Assembly: GCA_015501075.1 (NCBI GenBank)
Contig: JADNYJ010000098.1
Span: 62,001 to 126,000, forward strand
Source of the DNA: Gymnopilus junonius
Taxonomy: Eukaryota; Basidiomycota; Agaricomycetes; Agaricales; Galerinaceae
Direction: 5' to 3'
DNA length: 64,000 nt
The notes beneath the pieces are model-generated. The model was not told the DNA's origin. It made no database searches and saw only the letters and a list, made by a program, of their open reading frames with translations. This document shows positions 23,661 through 35,476 of this stretch, piece after piece. Position 1 is the first letter of the stretch. The number at the start of each line of letters is the position of its first letter. Made by a program: the position numbers and the translations under genes.

Positions 23661-25138
23661 GGGCAGTATCCTGGGATTCTAATCTATATCCATCCTTTGC
23701 CATTATACACCAGCAGAGAAGGCAAAATTTGCAACTATACACTGCAGTCGTGCAATTTACATCCAGGTTCCAGTCAATGAGCGATCTCAAAATATTATAA
23801 TAGCCTGAAACCGACGTCTGCTCAACCCTAATTCAGCAAGGATTTTGTCTTCTCTGCAAATGTGGATCCAAGTTGCAGCGCCTTTAGATTTAATCCTCTC
23901 ATCAAAATACGGTTATCTCATTTCCTTTTACTTTCTTTCTACCAATTTTTTTCTTGTGGGTATATGATACGCCAGAATCATTCTGACCGAGTTCCAGTGC
24001 AGGTAGATTTTCACACACTGCAATCTGTAGCAGACATCTGCTATATCCACCTTCAACAACATATCGTTTCCTGCGTCCAGTCTTCTCGTCAAGAGAGTGG
24101 CCCTTTTATTTTTATTTTTATCGATTGCATACAGCGTTATACTACCCGCACCTTTTTCAAGCTTCTAACTTGGGGATACGCTCTCGTCACTGAACTTGTG
24201 CTGTGACCACTATCTATGTGATACCGTCGTGATCTTCGAATTTCAGATTTGAAGCTTCAAAGTTCAAGCGTTCAAAAGTACATCTTCCTGTTACAACTGA
24301 TCCTTCCTTTATCTACGCCCCTTTTACTGTTCTTTTTTCATTTGCATCCTGGGATCAAGCATGCATCGTTGCAACATATTTTTTACGGTATTATTGCTCC
24401 TTTGTCTTTCCCTTTTTTCCCTTTGTATTCTGAACATTTGTGGCGCTTTGTATGATACGCCAATGCAAACCACTGATACAATTTTGTTCTGCAGTCGTTC
24501 TGGCCAGGTCCACATTTCAAGTGCAAGGAAACATTGCGCACACACAATTTATGCTTCACTTCAGACTGTACCTGAGGCCGATACTCTGCATTTCCTTTGC
24601 TGCGCCGACTTTCCTCGTTATTGAGGTCTTTGTTTTTATTTTTTGGTACTAACATCCAAGTCAGTGGTCCCTCAGGCCTGTTTGTGTAATTCAATCTGAC
24701 GATTATTTCTACATGGGTGAGTATGACGTTTACACCTTCGATTGCTGTGTATAATAGGACTACAATGTTCGCAAAGAGGTGCGTATCTAAGCGTATACCC
24801 AACTATCCAGGTGGTAAATTAAACATCGACAATTGTCAAGATTCAGTTGTAACCCTCTCCCTTCGTCCTGGATCATGAAGTTCTGATACCAGGCGTAAAG
24901 GGCTTGTAACCACTTTAATCAGAGACTTTCGAACCTTTCCGTTTCGGCTTCTTCTATTCATTCTTCCCACTGTACATTCTTTTGTGAAGATGGTCGTCAC
25001 TTGAGAATGTCAAGCGTCCTGTATTCGTTCAGTACCTTTTTTCCCCCAACGTCTCTACTTTTACGAAAAAAAAGAGATTCGAGAACCAGCCTAGATAGCG
25101 GTATTTAGGAGATAAACCCCTTGTCTTGAGCACGAATT

Positions 25139-25720
25139 GGCCTTTCGTAGCCTCAAACATGGCGACTCTGGATTTGCGAGTCACAATAACATTTCTTTTG
25201 GGTTTATTTTTGTTAATGTCACTTAGCTAAGCCTGGTGTTGCTTCTCGTCCCCCGAATGGATGCTGTCTGAGCACCAGCTGGCTCTTCTTCCATTTCTTC
25301 CATGTTCCTGGCATGCACCATCCTTCTCTCTCTTTTTTTTTCTCTCGCTCGAGTCAGGAATGAGTTGAAATAAGAACGACAGATAGCGAGCAGTGTGCCG
25401 GCTGCGTGGTACACTCACTCACGCAATCAGCATGAGGCTCCGACATTATTACGATGGGTGGACGGACGCCTCAGTCTCCGGCGCACTGACTCTACTGACT
25501 CATTCGTGTCGATTGCGCACGAGTTTAAGAACCCCGATCTCTAATCAACCATCCCCTTTTTTTCTTTTCTCCCTTTACGCTCTAGGCTCTATTTTTTTAT
25601 TTTTTACTCTTTTTGCTGCATGGCTTGCACTCGAGGGTCCTCAGGCTTTGGACAATGGACCTACTATTGCCAGTTGATGGTCACCATTATTTTCCTATTT
25701 ATCTCTTTCATCCCTCTTTT
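25139..25720. repeat. Degenerate direct repeat, copy B
   Basis: Collinear with copy A at 23051-23660. An exact 19-base motif GCAGTCGTTCTGGCCAGGT at 24491-24509 recurs at 25877-25895, showing that further pieces of the same family are scattered between and after the two copies. Confidence 0.5.
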
Positions 25721-26503
25721 TTTTGGCGAGGCGATACACTTTTTATTTCATTTTTTGTCACCTTCAAGTTTTGAGCTTTGGATGTACAGTTTCTTATCTT
25801 TTCCCATTTCCCCTCTGAATCATTTTTGCGACACTATATGTAACTGATATGCCGGTGCATAGGACCATGTATGGATGCAGTCGTTCTGGCCAGGTACACC
25901 CATCGTGCGCAAAGACTTCACGCAATCAGAGGCCTATGTCTGCTCATGGTAAGCTCCACGATATCTCTGAAATGGCGTACTCGTATTGCTGGTCGAGGGG
26001 CCTCTTACTTTCTTGTTTTTATCAGAGTGTTGTGCATACGCTTGAGGATTACGTTCGCCTTAAACTGTTATTCTGATAGGTTTCATCAAACGATCAGCAA
26101 ATGATGCCGTGATAAATGTCAAAAAAATTGTTCGTGTCGGCGGAATTAACTTTTGGTAGACTGAGAGTTTGTGTACATATAAGGTGGTCGTGTAGTAAGT
26201 AGCATGTCTTGTTCATGATGAAGGAGGAGTAAATACAAGGTCGCCAAGTTGAATATAGATAAAGATATGTCGGAGTTTGTCGGAAGCTTAACAGGTTTGC
26301 TTCTCACACCCCGTTGCAGGCTGACGATATCCCTAACCTTATCCACGCCCTGGCCTCAGAAAAGTCGATGTAAGCGCACCAAGGCCTGCACCCCCGCGTA
26401 CGTCCCTCTGATGCATGTTCCACATTATCGCCTTGTTTTCTGACATGAATTTTCACCAGGAAGCAGTTAACCAACAATTTTGAATTGATTTTTAACCCCC
26501 AAA

Positions 26504-26560
26504 AACTCTTTTTTTTCGCACCTTTTCCTTTTCGCAATTGCGATTTGCGAAAAAAGAGTT
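26504..26560 (+). promoter_or_regulatory. Hairpin directly before the AT-hook gene start codon
   Basis: Left arm AACTCTTTTTTTTCGCA (26504-26520) pairs with TGCGAAAAAAGAGTT (26546-26560): a 15-bp stem with two unpaired T. The 25-nt loop contains the perfect palindrome TCGCAATTGCGA (26532-26543). The right arm ends at the base before the ATG at 26561, so in mRNA the start codon would sit at the foot of the stem. Function inferred: translational or DNA-level control. Confidence 0.5.
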
Positions 26561-28941
26561 ATGGATAATAATCACCATAACCACGTATTCGATCCCGCCC
26601 TGCAGTCTGTCGTCGAGCAGAATCAGCAGCAGCTCGGCCAGCACCTCAATCACGATCATAATCCCGCCCACGATGTACCGCCAGCAGGGACCCCCAACCC
26701 CGGTCTCAGTGCGTCGGATGGAACAGGAGCAACAGCCGCGGGAGGGGAGACACCGGTGAAGAGGCGACCTGGTCGACCCAAGGGCAGCACGAAGAAAAAC
26801 CTGCTGGGGAATGGGTCGCCCGCCCCGCCAAAGATCAAGCGACCGGTGGGCAGACCGCGGAAGGACGGCTTCCCTGCTGGCTCGGTGGGTCCGAGGGTGA
26901 AGAAGGAGAGAACGGCGGGTGTGCCGATGGTTCGTTTGTTCCCAATCTGTCCAACTCAACCAGACTAACCGCGCCTTTAGGTCCAATACGGCGCACCATT
27001 GCCAGGCGTGGGCTACCCGCCCATGGCATTCGGCTACTCCATCAGCGCGCCGCTCCCTCCCGCTCCGCCGCCGCCGATGTTCCATATCGACCCCTCGCTC
27101 GCCGGGCCCGAGGGCGGCGGGGACGACTGGGCCGAACTCGCCCGGACAAATCCCAACGCGTTCCTGTCGACGCTCCTCGTCTCTCTCGCCGCGCCCAACC
27201 CGGTCTCCAGCGCCGGGCCGACCGTCGAAGAGGCTTTCAAATCGCACCTGGGCTCGCTCGCGCCGAACCAGCAACAGGCGCAGCCGATTCCCTCGCTCTA
27301 TTCCCTGCTCAAGACCTTCTGGCTGCCCTCCAGTCCGGCCTATTTCTCCCTGACCGCTTCGACATCCACGGCCCGCACGCCGTCCGAGCACCGATTCCTC
27401 TACTGGGATCCGCAGCCCCTCGTCTTCAATGGCATCGCCTGCCCCAGCTGCTCCGCGCCGCTCATCAACAAGGGCCGCATCAGCTCAGGGCCCCTCAAGA
27501 TCTACGACATCGAGCGACCTTTCTTCATCATCGGGTGCGAATACGTCTGCCGCTCCCCCATCTGCCTCGCCGCCACCTCGTCCAACGAAGGCCGCAAATT
27601 CGCATCCACCGACTCGTCTATTCTCCGCTCGCTGCCTATGCTCCTCAAGGACGAGTTCCCCGCGCGGTTGTTGAATGGCGAGGCGGACGCAGGGAGCGGG
27701 CCCAATGTATGGAATTGGAAAGCGATGGGGGTCAGCACGGGCTTGTGGAATTTGGTCATGGCAGCGCTGAGGAATGGGCTGAGAAAGGATGTGATTCAGA
27801 GACTCGTATGGGCGATGCAGCACAAGATGCCCGAGAGGCCGCTAGAGAACGGTGTTGGGCCCGGTGTCGTCCAACAGCCGCCGCCATCACAAGCAGAATC
27901 CGCTCAGCACGACCCTGACCATGATAAGATGGAGGAAGAGGAAGATGAGGTTGGGGATAATGACGCGCATGACGCCGAGATGACACCCGCACCCTCCGCA
28001 GCTGGACCGAGCCAGCCACAGCCCCCACCGCAGACGATCTCATCCAACGTAGGTTTTCTCTGTCCGCCTCTATGCTCAATGTTGCGACAACACAACAAAT
28101 TAATGATTCAGGGTTTTTTTTCTATATTTTGATTCTAGGCTTTTTCGGATGCGTTTAGCAATGCATGGACGGAAAATACGGCGATGACGGATGCCGTGAC
28201 TGTACCTGCACCTTCTTCTTCTTCAAAGGGACCCTCTTCTTCGACACCCGTGCAGAATGGTAGTCGAAATGGAAATATTACCTCTCCTCCTTCACACCAC
28301 TCTGTTACTCCTACTGTCCCTTCCTCGTCATCACCACAACATCATCAGCAACCTCAGCCTCAACCACAACCACAGCCTCAACCCCAACCCCAACTCCAAC
28401 CTCAATCTCAGCCTCAACCCCAGCCTCAGCACATGATGCAACCTCCTCCAATGTTAGCGCAAAGCTACAACCCCTACACAACATATCCTTTCGCGTCCTA
28501 CGCAGCATACATGCCCCACCAACTTGTTCCCTTAACCGTTCCTTCATCCTCCTCTTCACTACCCACAAGCGCAAGCGCAAGCACTGCATCAACAACAACA
28601 GCAACAACAACGAACGGCATCACATCACCCACACCCATCGTGCCCTCCTCCTCCTCCGTCGCCGCCCCTCCCAACTCCAGACGCGTCCCCAAACCCAAGT
28701 CCAAGTCCACCCCCAACCCCCCATGCACATCCCCCCTCCACCTCCACCCCCCGGCGGTGGGACCCCCATCAGCGGCTCCAAGCGCTCCCCGCGACATTGC
28801 TGCAAATGCGGCTCGCAGGAGTGTAAAGGCAAGGGCGGCCGCTCGTTTTGCACGAATGGGTGTCAGGATTGTGGGAAGCTCGAGTGTAAGGGAAGGAATA
28901 GTCGGAGACCGGATAAGAGGTGTGATGAGGGTTGGAATTAG
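26561..28941 (+). CDS. AT-hook protein with DUF6729-like and Cys-rich domains
   Basis: Exons 26561-26929, 26981-28048 and 28139 onward; introns of 51 and 90 bp splice in frame. Residues 70-115 carry two AT-hooks (KRRPGRPKGSTKK and KRPVGRPRKDG), which bind the minor groove of A/T-rich DNA. After a Pro-rich segment comes a zinc-ribbon-like domain (FLYWDPQPLVFNGIACPSCS ... IERPFFIIGCEYVCRSPIC ... LLKDEFPARLLN) that I match to the DUF6729 type found in basidiomycetes. Then an acidic stretch, a QP-rich minisatellite-like run (about 28345-28432) and Ser/Thr-rich sequence. The frame breaks at a C6 run (28717-28722); one more C would join it to a C-terminal Cys cluster (CCKCGSQECKGKGG ... CTNGCQDCGKLECKG) ending at 28941. 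Likely a nuclear DNA-binding regulator; role unknown. Confidence 0.7.
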
Positions 28942-30330
28942 TTTGAGGAGGGGAGGGGAGGGGAGGTTGAGTGGGTTGGGAGGATGCTGTGGGTGTTTTT
29001 GGATTGTGGGTGTGGGTGGTTAACCGCTTATTGTTTCTTTTTCTTTCTTTTTGTTTCTGGTTATGTCGGCAAATGCTTTATAACTTTAAATCGGGACCTT
29101 GATGTTTTTCATTCTATTGTTCCATCCCCTCCTTCCCCCCCTTTCTTCTTCCTCTTTATTTCACTCGTATCCGTGTTTATTTTTCAATTTTTCAGACCCA
29201 CTACTGGTACAGTAAGTATAACGGTTGTTCATCATCATCATCATCATCATTTTTTTTTGAGTCCATGATCATGTAAATGGTAAATGTGTTTGTTTTCATA
29301 GGTTCATAGTTCCGTAGTTCCGCGTCTCCTGACTCTCCTCATCCTCATCCTCATCGATCCATCCTGCATTTGTAGTATATGCACATGTGTTTTGTACGTG
29401 GGTTTCGTTCATGTCCATTTTCCCATTTTGTTTTTGTTTCATTTTTACTTTTACTTTTTTTTTGGATTCTCGTTCCCATTTTCCTTTTATTTTTTTAGTT
29501 TCTTACCCTTGAATTATTTTTCCTTGACATTTCTTTTTTCCTTTCCAAAGCTTCTTTCTGTAAAGAATACGAATGATGCGTCTGCCTGCCTGATCCTGGG
29601 TCGAAATTCTTTCCTTCTCGCAGTCCTTTATGTCACGAATCCTTTGCGAAGCTTCAAAGCTTCACGCTGTCCTGCTTCTGGTGATCTGCAGACTGCATAC
29701 TGTTATTTGCAGAAACAGGGAGTCTCATGATGCTGTGGCATCCCCTGAAAATATCTCCTACTTGACTGGTCACTGCAGGGGGTTTCTCCGTTCCGCTTCA
29801 ACGTGTCCCGTCTTCAACGCTGTTCGAATCTGACAGCGCAAGTATTATAAAGGATACTCAAAACGAGGTGTCGTCGCTCTTTCTTAGACTGGCGAGCCCA
29901 ATCTGAGCCTTGAGGAGAGTCGACTGTCAAACTCGGCGTTCGGGATGTCCGCGTCATGTCATGAAGGACCGACTCCCAGGTGGGAGAGGTATACACGGTG
30001 CCTGTCAGGACGCTAATCCAATGATTATGACAGACTGGACAGTCGACGGAAATATACCTGCTTGTCATACCGACAAGGCTCTCTCCCTCTGTGGTTTGAG
30101 GAGTTAGAAATAGTCTTCGGCGTGCGTGGTGTGTCGTTGTCTGTTGCACATGTAGGTTTTTCCTGAAGTAAAAGGCAGTGCATATTTCAAACGCAAGAAA
30201 AAAACAGTATCTTACCAGGACATTTGGATACTGTGAGCTTCGCCTAAAACCATTTGACTCCTTAAATGCAGGAAAAAGAAGCTTTGCGACGCACTCTTTG
30301 AAGCTGGTCTTCCTAGTCTGAGCTCTTTCC
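28942..30330. other. Intergenic, T-rich, with a CAT microsatellite
   Basis: T-rich 3' region of the AT-hook gene, a (CAT)n run at about 29229-29250 and CT-rich tracts. A 180-codon minus-strand frame (29814-30356) overlaps the start of the next gene; it has one Cys pair (CPVCHNHW) but no family match, and I do not call it as a gene. Confidence 0.4.
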
Positions 30331-31205
30331 ATGTCAAGAGCAGGCCTCAACATCATTTATTTCCTCTGCTTTCTGGCCTTTATTGGCTTTGTTTTACCTT
30401 CTCCCATACCTGAACGCCTTTCACAGTAAGTGTACCAACTGTTAACCAGAGGCGCGTATCATTTTTATTTTTTTTCTTCTTTCTTTCTTAGTAGCCTCGC
30501 TCGCCACACAGGCAAGGAGTTGACGAATGAGTTGCTTGCTCGGTCCTTTGAAACTTTGTTGGTAGATCGAGAGCTCGACAGTGAAGATCGTAATTATTTA
30601 AAGGTAAGTCGAAGTTTCTGCTGGAACATTATGGAAATATTGACCAAAACTCTACACCCCAGCGCGATTATCTTTCCCTCCTTGAAGGCTGTGATATCAC
30701 CCCCAGTAAAAACGAAGGACCAACAAACCCCAACCTTCAACGCCGCAGCGTCTTCTCCAAGCTGAAGCACGCCGTAAAGCGCGCCGCCAATAAGATCAAA
30801 AAAGGCGTCAAAAAGGTAGGAAAAGGGTTCCAGAAGGCCGCCCACTACCTGAAAGAAAATGGGGCCAAAATCGGTAAATTCGGTCTCAAGATCCTAGCTG
30901 CCACCGCGAGTGCCGCTGGGAGACTCACGAAATTTATTCCTGGAGTGGGGACGGCGGTATCGATGGCGTTAAAGGGTGTCGCTATGGGTGCGAATATTGC
31001 CTCTGATAAGATCCATGTGCATCTTGGGGGTGCGTTGGGTAAAATTGCGGGAGGGTTGAATTATGTCATTAGTCCTATGGGTCAGTCTGTTTTTTTTTCG
31101 ATGGCGTATGATTTTTATTGGCTTTTCCTCCATTTAGGGGCTGCTTCGAAGAAGTTGGGCGGGGCTAGCGTCGCTGCCAACTTGTTTGGTCGAGAGTACT
31201 TTTGA
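30331..31205 (+). CDS. Secreted Lys-rich amphipathic protein with Kex2-like site
   Basis: Four exons (30331-30425, 30492-30603, 30663-31080, 31138-31205) join in phase to 230 residues. Residues 1-24 form a signal peptide with a hydrophobic core (IIYFLCFLAFIGFVL). Residues 25-97 are an acidic pro-region (DRELDSEDRNYLK). A dibasic RR at 96-97 is a Kex2-type site. After it comes a strongly basic helical stretch with Lys spaced every 3-4 residues (VFSKLKHAVKRAANKIKKG), then Gly/Ala-rich hydrophobic helices, and a short C terminus (NLFGREYF). Acidic pro-region plus cationic amphipathic mature part is typical of membrane-active peptides such as cecropin- or moricin-like ones, but I recognise no named family. 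Antimicrobial or membrane-permeabilising function is inference; a structural secreted protein is an alternative. Confidence 0.6.
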
Positions 31206-31484
31206 AGTGAATAAAGAGAATCCAGATCCACATATTAAGATGTAACCTGAGTACTTCCTGAAGGCGCACATGAGTAATGTTATCTCTCTACATCAAGTGT
31301 CAGGTGGTATGTGTGTCCAAGACCAGCAAGTGGTTTCTCCGACTTCTATCCTTTCCTCACGGATACAATTTCGAGCAAGGAGAATTCTTATTCGTGAATC
31401 TTGTTCGACCAGGAATACAGAACGAAGTAGCCTTTATTGGAACGTCATCGATCCTCATGTCCTCTTCTCTTTTCGTGACGATAT

Positions 31485-32024
31485 CTAATTGGAGAGAAAG
31501 CGGACCGGTTGACAGTAAACGTTAGCATATGCAATATAAGAGTGGACAAGCCATACATAAACGCCTTCCAAGGGCTTTTCATTTTGTCGCTTGAGGACAT
31601 GGTCGCCAGCTGGTGCTTCGGGGTTGGCCCCGATATGGATAGGAAGATGTGAAGAGGCTAGTAATAGTGTATTGTTATCGTATTTGGCGAGTAGTTGACG
31701 CATTTCTTTATTCTCCTTTTCAAACGCGCAATGTCCCTTTCCAACTCCTCGACCTTCACTTGCAGCGAAGGAATTGTTGATACTTGTTCATCGGTAGATA
31801 CAACGGCGGCTTGTGGTGTAGTTGTTGTCTTCTCCATCTAGGGTGGGTTATCGGAAGGTGCAATAATACCAGTATGCACGCAGCGTAAATACCTGCTCAA
31901 CGTATGCCTTCCGTTTCACTTGATATCTAGCTTGTGATTGTAATTGGGCTGTAACGCGGCGGCTAACTTGATGATTCTCGAGCTGTGACGAATCTTCTAC
32001 TTCGGAATAGGGAAGTCTTTCCAT
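31485..32024 (-). CDS. Small bZIP-like protein, one apparent frameshift
   Basis: Start at 32024 (MERLPYSEVEDSSQLENHQV). Exon 1 (31893-32024) encodes a basic region, SRRVTAQLQSQARYQVKRKA followed by YVEQ, resembling the AQARHRAKRKAYIEQLE type of basidiomycete bZIP proteins. An intron (31838-31892, GTATTT..CTAG) leads to a linker and a leucine-zipper-like helix (LQVKVEELERDIARLK). At an AAAA run (about 31713-31718) the frame must shift by one base to continue into KENKEMRQLLAKYDN and on to the stop at 31485; without it the protein ends about 20 residues later. Likely a nuclear DNA-binding regulator. The zipper lies about 30 residues after the basic region, which is unusual. Confidence 0.5.
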
Positions 32025-32467
32025 AGATCGATCTCAGACTTTTAGGAGGCTATCTGTGGTGCTGCGCCATGGAAGGATGGAAGAGCAAGTTAGACCGTGA
32101 GGTCTGTCTGTCTGTGAAGTAGCCCGGGTCCTGGGAGCAAGGCTCAAGTGACAAGCGCCCACGCCTTCACAGAACGAAGTCATGTGTGCACGGATGTTCC
32201 CGGCCAATTTAGTCATCGGCCGAAGCTTGCGTCGTACTACTATATCTTCTACGCGGCTAAGGTGCATTCAACCAGAAAGGTCCTCAACAATTTGGTGAAA
32301 GAGGCAAGATAGGCTTCGTACGAGGATCCTCCATCTGCATTAAGTGGAGTTTCTCTGCCGTTAGGCTTTCTGTACGCTGGTCTTACCAGAATAGTCTGAG
32401 CCGGCCTAATCATTCAGCGTGTCGAAGTGCTGACGTCGGAGCTTCTGTCTGGTCCTAACTTAGAGGA

Positions 32468-32948
32468 ATGTCTGCGAGGAAGGAAACGGAGAGCATCTCT
32501 GATGTCCTCAAATCTTTGGAACCTCACTCAAACCTCGCCCGCTTGGCATTCCTCAGGCTGCGGTTGAAAATTCGCCGGAGTATACATAAAGATGTCCGCG
32601 AACGTAAGAAATGTGTGTATTATTGCTTGCTTTCGAACTTTCTATGCGATGTTATTGGGAGACGCATCCCTGTGCTTGCAAAATTTACCACATGCTCAAT
32701 ACAATCGTGGTTGTCAGTTTAAGATTGTCATGTTTGGTTTTCCTATCCCTTTATTACATCATTCTGACCTCACAGACAGCCGAATGAAGGGGGAGGTAGA
32801 AGAGGGTCGATTGCGGATCTACTTGTCGTCCTTCATTAGTGGGCAAACACAGTATCGCGGAAAAAAATTATCCTTCCAGTTCAAAAGACGTGTATACAGA
32901 GCCGCACTATATTATATAGAGGCTCAATGTTGGAAAATTCTGCAATGA
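32468..32948 (+). CDS. Small hypothetical protein, two exons
   Basis: ATG at 32468; a GTAAGA donor at 32604 and CACAG acceptor at 32775 would give a 172 bp intron and join to a frame ending at 32948, about 102 residues. Exon 1 reads as a helical, basic segment (LARLAFLRLRLKIRRSIHKD). No recognised domain. The long intron and lack of homology keep this tentative. Confidence 0.25.
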
Positions 32949-32963
32949 ATTGGAAGATCGCTA

Positions 32964-33239
32964 CTAATTTTCAGATGGCTCTTGTCTTTCTTTGTCAACC
33001 ATTTCAACACTGATAGTATATTCACCGGCCTGTCCTATATATGGCTTGTTAACTTCTGGCTTCACAGAGTGAATTCTAGTAAATAGAGTTGAATTCAATG
33101 CACTTTCGAATCTACAAGTCACTCACCCGGATTGACCCCCTTCGACAATGCTAGAATTCACCCCTGAGCTTTTCTTTTTGTCCTTTGGTTCTGGTAGAGG
33201 GGCATTTCTTGATGAAGGGTTCTGTGTCTTACTAGACAT
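32964..33239 (-). CDS. Small hypothetical protein, two exons
   Basis: Start at 33239 (MSSKTQNPSSRNAPLPEPKD), stop at 32964-32966. A GTGAGT donor at 33126 and ACTAG acceptor at 33076 define a 51 bp intron; splicing is exactly in phase and yields 74 residues. The N-terminal half is basic and disordered (KDKKKSSG). The C-terminal half looks like a short beta-rich segment (KPYIGQAGEYTISVEMVDKE). Tail to tail with the previous small gene. No recognised family; reality is supported mainly by the clean splice structure. Confidence 0.45.
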
Positions 33240-35364
33240 AATATAATGCTATCCTGACAAATCGTCGACCAGACCGGAAATGGTTGAGGGGAATGTTGAG
33301 GAAGCTGATTGCTTGAACTTTTTGAATCCTGTCAGGCGCCTTTTATAAATTATTCCATCAATTGAAGATAATCTGGGACAATTAAGAGATTCAAACGTAT
33401 TGGCCCTCGTGTAAGGCCAAAGGGTATCGCAGCATCGAAATCTCAACGACTGAGAGCTGCATAAGTGAGTCGGTCAGGCCCACGTCCAAAATGTAAATTA
33501 TATTTATTCTTGCAAGCTTGAACTCCACAGCTATCAACTGTGACTCGAAACTTTGGGGTGGGTAAAATTTTGAGCTGAGAGGTAGTAGTGTCCATGAGTA
33601 TCCTCCAACGTATCAATACGACATAAATTGATGCAAGGAATAAGTTGTCTTGATGTGCGCGTTTGAAGTTGTGCTCGGCCGGGTCGGAGGATTTGTCGGA
33701 ACATGTTGATTTCTGTCGCCGACTCGCTGTAATCCGTGTTGACGCTTCCCATGCTCGTCATCTTTCCTCCATCGTTCAATCTCTTACTCTACACGAGGCT
33801 CCAAGCGACTTTAGTTTGATAACTTTTACGGCATGCTTCAAACTATGACTATTTCAATCGTCAACTCGCGCCACTGTACTGCAATCAGCTCCCACTTTAT
33901 CTGACCGATATAGAATTTGGAATTCAATCTGGCTGGACAAGGATGGCATATTGTTCATGATGGGAGGCCCATAGAGCAAGGGATAAACACGGTGAGTCGA
34001 GGGAGTTAAGTTGTCTCCCCTTTTTACTTTGCTCTGACACCATTTCAATATGTGGTAGTTGTATCTACTCACGACGCCGGAGATGGAACTTGGTATGCCA
34101 CAGTTATGGCTTTCATTGTACGTTTATTTGGGTCCGTCTTTTGCTTCTTGAAATTACCTTGTCCACAGGAAGTTGAGCTTTTTGATTCTTACAGGTATAA
34201 CACGATTAGTTGTCTTCCTACTGTCCTCATTCAAGCAGGGTATCGATGCTCCTTCGAAAGCGAATGGGATGCAAGCTGATCTTAAGTCTTGACCTCCAAG
34301 GTCAACCTGACGTCGTGTGTCATGGTGAAATTAAGGTTGACACAGGTTAACCAACCTTAATTGTCTTCCTGCCCGTGACTCGTGCCTCTTATTGTTCCGC
34401 GCTGTATACATGCACAGCTACCGAGCCCCGAAATGAATACCCTGAACAATAAGCTCGGCATCTGAATCTTTTCGAGCTCAGGGTTAGACCATCCAACCTA
34501 GAATTAGATATATGGTATGCGTACTTATGTTCCTGGCAATCTATTCGAGCTGCCTGCTGCTGAGTACGTCGTTGCACTCTCCTGCTCTGTTAAGCTCATC
34601 TCATGAAAACAACGAGCATACCTCTTTTTGGATGCCTAAGCGAGAGACAAAAAGCGACCCGCGCTTCGCCGCCTTGCTTATTGTTATCCCCTTGCACGCG
34701 ATTGGTTGGCCGTCCTGGTTGCTAAAGATAAAAGACAAAAAGACTTGCGGAGTGCTGATTCGCTCGACTTGGTGCGTGGTACGAGGCCGACGTTCCGCAT
34801 GGTCAGGGCGTGACTCAATGTTGGACATGAACCCCCAAGTGGAGGTCGGATATTCTCCTGGCTAGACGATGCTATGAGCAAGCCCTACATTTCTATGCCT
34901 TACGTCAGTGTTGTAGGTCCATATCATGTGCCGGCAAATGCATTGACCTGTTCTATATTAGCAGGAGGGCGTCAGCCCCCAAACTGTATACGAGCACATG
35001 AAAAAGGATTCAATTGCTTCATCTCGGGGGTCGGAAACCGGGTCGCCATTACGCCACCAGGATCTTCATCACAGTAATACAGTAAGATGATAACTATGCT
35101 GCCGGCCATTCGCCCAGAGTCGCCAAAATAAATTAACACCTCCAAGCTGATTACGAAAACTGAATAACCGGCGACATACAGGAGCCTGGGCGTTTATTGT
35201 TTTTTTTGTACGCATGGATCCCATTGATGAAAAAGATGATTTGAATTTGAACACAAAAACTCAAATTCCTCTTCTCTCTTTGAGGGAGAAAACAGCTTCG
35301 GGCAGAAGCCAAGTACCCGGACCTTGACGACTTCGATCCTGACCTTTTCAGGTGCACCGACAGG
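33240..35364. other. Intergenic, no gene recognised
   Basis: Frames of 60-117 codons on both strands with no motif. I looked for a seven-transmembrane STE3-type pheromone receptor because of the pheromone gene to the right and saw none. Confidence 0.4.
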
Positions 35365-35370
35365 TATAAA
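35365..35370 (+). promoter_or_regulatory. TATA box of the pheromone gene
   Basis: TATAAA about 110 bp upstream of the pheromone ATG. The sequence between is C/A-rich and ATG-free, as in highly expressed fungal leaders. Confidence 0.45.
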
Positions 35371-35476
35371 ATCTACCGGATTTCGCCAAACGCCTTTTCT
35401 TTCCCCTCAGAACACAACCACCATTCGCGTTCTACCCTACCACCCCACCACCCCCAACACCATTACCACTCAGCCA

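Larger units (their letters stand above)
22836..26503. other. 3.7 kb gene-free stretch with degenerate repeats
   Basis: No open frame with recognisable content. Many T-rich low-complexity runs. Two diverged direct copies of a several-hundred-bp unit and extra fragments of it are annotated separately. Tubulin promoter at the left, AT-hook gene leader at the right. Confidence 0.5.

Noticed and set aside
22836..26503. Possible CRISPR-like or satellite array in the repeat-rich spacer
   Set aside because: Copies are few, long and diverged, without regular spacing; a eukaryotic dispersed repeat fits better.
29814..30356. 180-codon minus-strand frame
   Set aside because: Overlaps the signal-peptide exon of the secreted protein and shows no family motif; the length alone is not enough.
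33240..35476. Search for a STE3-type pheromone receptor next to the pheromone gene
   Set aside because: No frame or exon chain with seven hydrophobic segments was seen on either strand.
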